A stretch of DNA of 8,488 bases, taken from CAMEON01 sp045128275. GTDB lineage: Bacteria > Bacillota > Clostridia > Oscillospirales > CAG-272. The stretch covers positions 1 to 8,488 of the forward strand of contig JBGVRH010000089.1 of assembly GCA_045128275.1 (NCBI GenBank), in the 5' to 3' direction. A program made the translations under genes and the position numbers. The notes below the pieces were generated by a model. The model made no database searches. It saw only the letters and a program-made list of their open reading frames with translations, and had not been told where the DNA came from. Positions 6,516 through 8,488 of this stretch are shown in pieces (the first letter of the stretch is position 1; each line of letters begins with the position of its first letter).

Positions 6516-8318
6516 ATGATCCCGTACCAATACCGCTATCTTCCTGTGGGCAACGCGCGCTATGAGGGCACCGTCCACAACAACGCCGACTTTATCCTGC
6601 GTAAGCAGCTGCTGGATAAGCCCCTCTGGGACAAGTTCGTCCACGTCTTCACCGAGCGCCCCGACCATCTCGATTGGGGATGGCGCGGCGAGTATTACGG
6701 CAAGATGATGCGGGGCGCCTGCCTCACCTACCGCTATCTCCCCTCGGATGAGCTGTACAACGTCCTCTACGAGACCGTCAAGGGTCTGCTGGATACCCAG
6801 GATGCCGACGGTCGCATCACCACCTACCCCAAGGAAAATGAATACTGCGGCTGGGATATGTGGACGAGAAAGTACGTCCTGGTGGGCTCTCTCTACTTCT
6901 ACGGCATCTGCCGCGACGAGGCCTTCAAGACCCGCATCCTCACCGCCATGAAGGCTCACGTGGACTACCTCATCGCCACCCTGGGCGAGGGCAAGCTCTC
7001 GGTGCTGGAGACCTCCCATTGGTGGGGCGGTGTCAACTCCGCCTCCATCCTGGAGGCCATCGTGGAGCTATACAGGCTGACGGAGGAGGAGAAGTACCTG
7101 ACCTTTGCAAAGTACATTCTGGAGTCGGGCGGCTGCCGCGACGGCAATCTCCTGGAGCTGGCCGAGGAGGGGGTCAAGATGCCCTTTGAGTACCCCACGG
7201 TCAAGGCCTACGAGATGATGTCCTACTTTGAGGGGGCGCTGGCCTACTACGAGGTCACGGGGGAGACCCGCTACCTGAACATCGTGGAGAGATTCGTGGA
7301 TGCCGTCCGTAAGACCGACATCACCATCATCGGCTGCGCAGGATGCACCCATGAGCTGTTCGACCACTCCGCCGTGAAGCAGACCGAGGAGACCGAGCCT
7401 CTGGATATCATGCAGGAGACCTGCGTCACCGTCACCTGGATGCGGCTTCTGGATCGTCTGCTCCGCCTGACGGGGAAGGTCATCTATGCTGAAGATATCG
7501 AAAAATCCGCCTACAATGCCCTGTATGGCAGTCTCAATTTCGAGGGCCTGCCCCAGCTTTCCAAGGAAGAGAATATTCGTGTTCCCGGCGTTCCCTTCGA
7601 CAGCTACAGCCCCCTGACCTTCAAGGCTCGCGGTATCGGCATCGGCGGCTACAAGAAGTTCTCTACCGGCGGCTACTACGGCTGCTGCGCCTGCATCGGC
7701 GCGGCGGGCACCGCCCTGTTCCCCCTGGTGAGTGTCATGGCGCAGGACAACGGCTTCGTGCTGAACGAGTACGGTAACGGCACCATTACCGCCACCACTC
7801 CCGCGGGCAACTCCGTGACTCTCACCATCGCGGGTCGTTTCGCAGACGAAGGCCATGCTACCGTTTCTCTGGCCTTGGCCACCCCCGAGACCTTCACCCT
7901 CCGCCTCCGCGTCCCCGCCTGGAGCCATGAGCCTACCGTCACCGTAAACGGCGAGACCCAGGCCGTGGAAGTCGGCTACCTCGACCTCACCCGTGAATGG
8001 AAGAACGGCGACACCGTCACCCTTGACCTTCACCCCGAGGTGGAAATGCAGACCCTGAATGGCAAGGTTGCCTTCACCTTCGGCGCGTTGGCGCTGGCTC
8101 GCGACGAGCAGAAGGAGGAGGGAAACATCGAATCTTCCGTCACTCCCGTCCTGCATAACGGCCGCCTCATCGTCAACCAGCTGAATGCCGAGGCGGGCGA
8201 GTGTGTCCGCTTCACCCTCAAGACCGAGGAGGGCGACCTGCTTCTCACCGACTACGCCTCCTGCGGGAAGCGTTGGATGGAAGAGCGCAACCGCATCTCG
8301 GTTTGGTTGAATCAGTAA
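6516..8318 (+). CDS. GH127 (DUF1680) cysteine glycosidase, probable beta-L-arabinofuranosidase family
   Basis: The product has 600 residues and no signal peptide. In the characterised GH127 enzyme HypBA1, a cysteine attacks the sugar while held by a zinc site of one Glu and three Cys, with another Glu as acid/base. Here QETC supplies E301 and C303, and GYYGCCACIG supplies C390 (expected nucleophile) and C391. E280 in THELF is the likely acid/base, 21 residues before E301. Residues 1-420 should form the alpha/alpha barrel and about 430-600 the beta-sandwich, including GKVAFTFGALAL and a terminal RISVWL that resemble the usual GH127 ending. It is somewhat shorter than HypBA1 (658 residues). The motif reads CCACIG instead of the common CCPPN, adding C393, and C274/C277 lie near the acid/base, so the substrate may differ from beta-L-arabinofuranose. 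The reading frame is open upstream to 4140, but the ATG at 6516 has a ribosome binding site and a consensus promoter. Family assignment is firm; substrate is inferred. Confidence 0.9.
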   Translation: MIPYQYRYLPVGNARYEGTVHNNADFILRKQLLDKPLWDKFVHVFTERPDHLDWGWRGEYYGKMMRGACLTYRYLPSDELYNVLYETVKGLLDTQDADGRITTYPKENEYCGWDMWTRKYVLVGSLYFYGICRDEAFKTRILTAMKAHVDYLIATLGEGKLSVLETSHWWGGVNSASILEAIVELYRLTEEEKYLTFAKYILESGGCRDGNLLELAEEGVKMPFEYPTVKAYEMMSYFEGALAYYEVTGETRYLNIVERFVDAVRKTDITIIGCAGCTHELFDHSAVKQTEETEPLDIMQETCVTVTWMRLLDRLLRLTGKVIYAEDIEKSAYNALYGSLNFEGLPQLSKEENIRVPGVPFDSYSPLTFKARGIGIGGYKKFSTGGYYGCCACIGAAGTALFPLVSVMAQDNGFVLNEYGNGTITATTPAGNSVTLTIAGRFADEGHATVSLALATPETFTLRLRVPAWSHEPTVTVNGETQAVEVGYLDLTREWKNGDTVTLDLHPEVEMQTLNGKVAFTFGALALARDEQKEEGNIESSVTPVLHNGRLIVNQLNAEAGECVRFTLKTEEGDLLLTDYASCGKRWMEERNRISVWLNQ

Positions 8319-8488
8319 AAGGAAAATTGCAGTTTAGCAGCGGGTTTGAGTATAACGCGTAACATTTGATAACCCAATGTAGGGAGCGGTGCCCTCACCG
8401 CTCCGCAACCAATAAATCTTAGATTTCTTCCGTCAGATAAGAAATTTTGAAACCGAATACCCATAACGAATCGGCATGTTTCTCGTGG
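8319..8488. other. non-coding tail after the GH127 gene
   Basis: No convincing gene lies here. The stretch is AT-rich and contains the REP-like hairpin at 8383-8404. A second, AT-rich hairpin has ATTTCTT (8423-8429) pairing with AAGAAAT (8439-8445), followed by TTTG; it might act as a weak terminator on the plus strand. No clear promoter towards the right edge is visible. Confidence 0.5.
8383..8404. repeat. REP-like palindromic element (9-bp perfect stem, 4-base loop)
   Basis: GGAGCGGTG (8383-8391) and CACCGCTCC (8396-8404) are perfect reverse complements around the loop CCCT. It is a GC-rich island in AT-rich intergenic DNA. No T tract follows on either strand, so it does not look like a standard intrinsic terminator. 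Its position about 65 bases after a stop codon is typical of dispersed REP-type hairpins, which may stabilise mRNA ends. Only one copy is in the window, so the repeat status is inferred from its form. Confidence 0.6.

Noticed and set aside
7068..8156. 362-codon minus-strand open frame
   Set aside because: It is the antisense shadow of the GH127 gene. Its translation is G/V/D/H-rich without recognisable motifs, and the GH127 reading frame has intact catalytic residues.
8342..8375. GGGTT/AACCC inverted repeat after the GH127 gene as a terminator
   Set aside because: Only five pairs with a 24-base loop and no T tract; too weak to call.

Overview
The window holds four complete protein-coding genes and no RNA gene, CRISPR array, transposase or phage gene. 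Coding DNA is GC-rich, while the gaps between genes are short and AT-rich. There are strong AGGAGG-type ribosome binding sites and sigma-A-type -35/-10 promoters. The ABC transporter has the fused FtsX-like permease architecture common in Gram-positive bacteria. Together this suggests a Bacillota/Clostridia bacterium, probably a gut or rumen carbohydrate degrader. That assignment is inference from style; no taxonomic marker gene is present.

Layout. Bases 1-185 are non-coding and hold a possible weak terminator (63-85) and a five-copy 7-bp tandem repeat (91-125). Three genes then lie on the minus strand. In transcription order they are a putative TIM-barrel glycoside hydrolase of DUF6259 type (6314 down to 4230), a 1102-residue FtsX-like ABC permease with a roughly 700-residue external domain (4168 down to 860), and its ATPase (863 down to 186). 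The last two overlap by 4 bp. Bases 6315-6515 form a divergent control region. It has one promoter facing each way, a pair of inverted TTCAC/GTGAA motifs between them that could be an operator, and a hairpin in the plus-strand leader. On the plus strand, 6516-8318 encodes a GH127 (DUF1680) cysteine glycosidase, probably a beta-L-arabinofuranosidase-type enzyme. Bases 8319-8488 are non-coding and contain a perfect 9-bp-stem hairpin that looks like a REP-type dispersed element.

How the genes may work together. Both enzymes lack signal peptides, so they probably act in the cytoplasm on imported oligosaccharides or glycosides. They share a divergent promoter region and so are plausibly co-regulated parts of one glycan-use locus. 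No sugar importer or regulator is in view. The ABC transporter is of the export or lipoprotein/peptide-handling type rather than a sugar importer. Its link to the glycosidases rests only on its position downstream on the same strand with a 61-bp gap. The most interesting points are the enzyme of unassigned activity, the unusual cysteine-rich catalytic motif of the GH127 protein, the shared control region and the very large extracytoplasmic domain of the permease. I see no clear evidence of a wholly new defence or mobile system.
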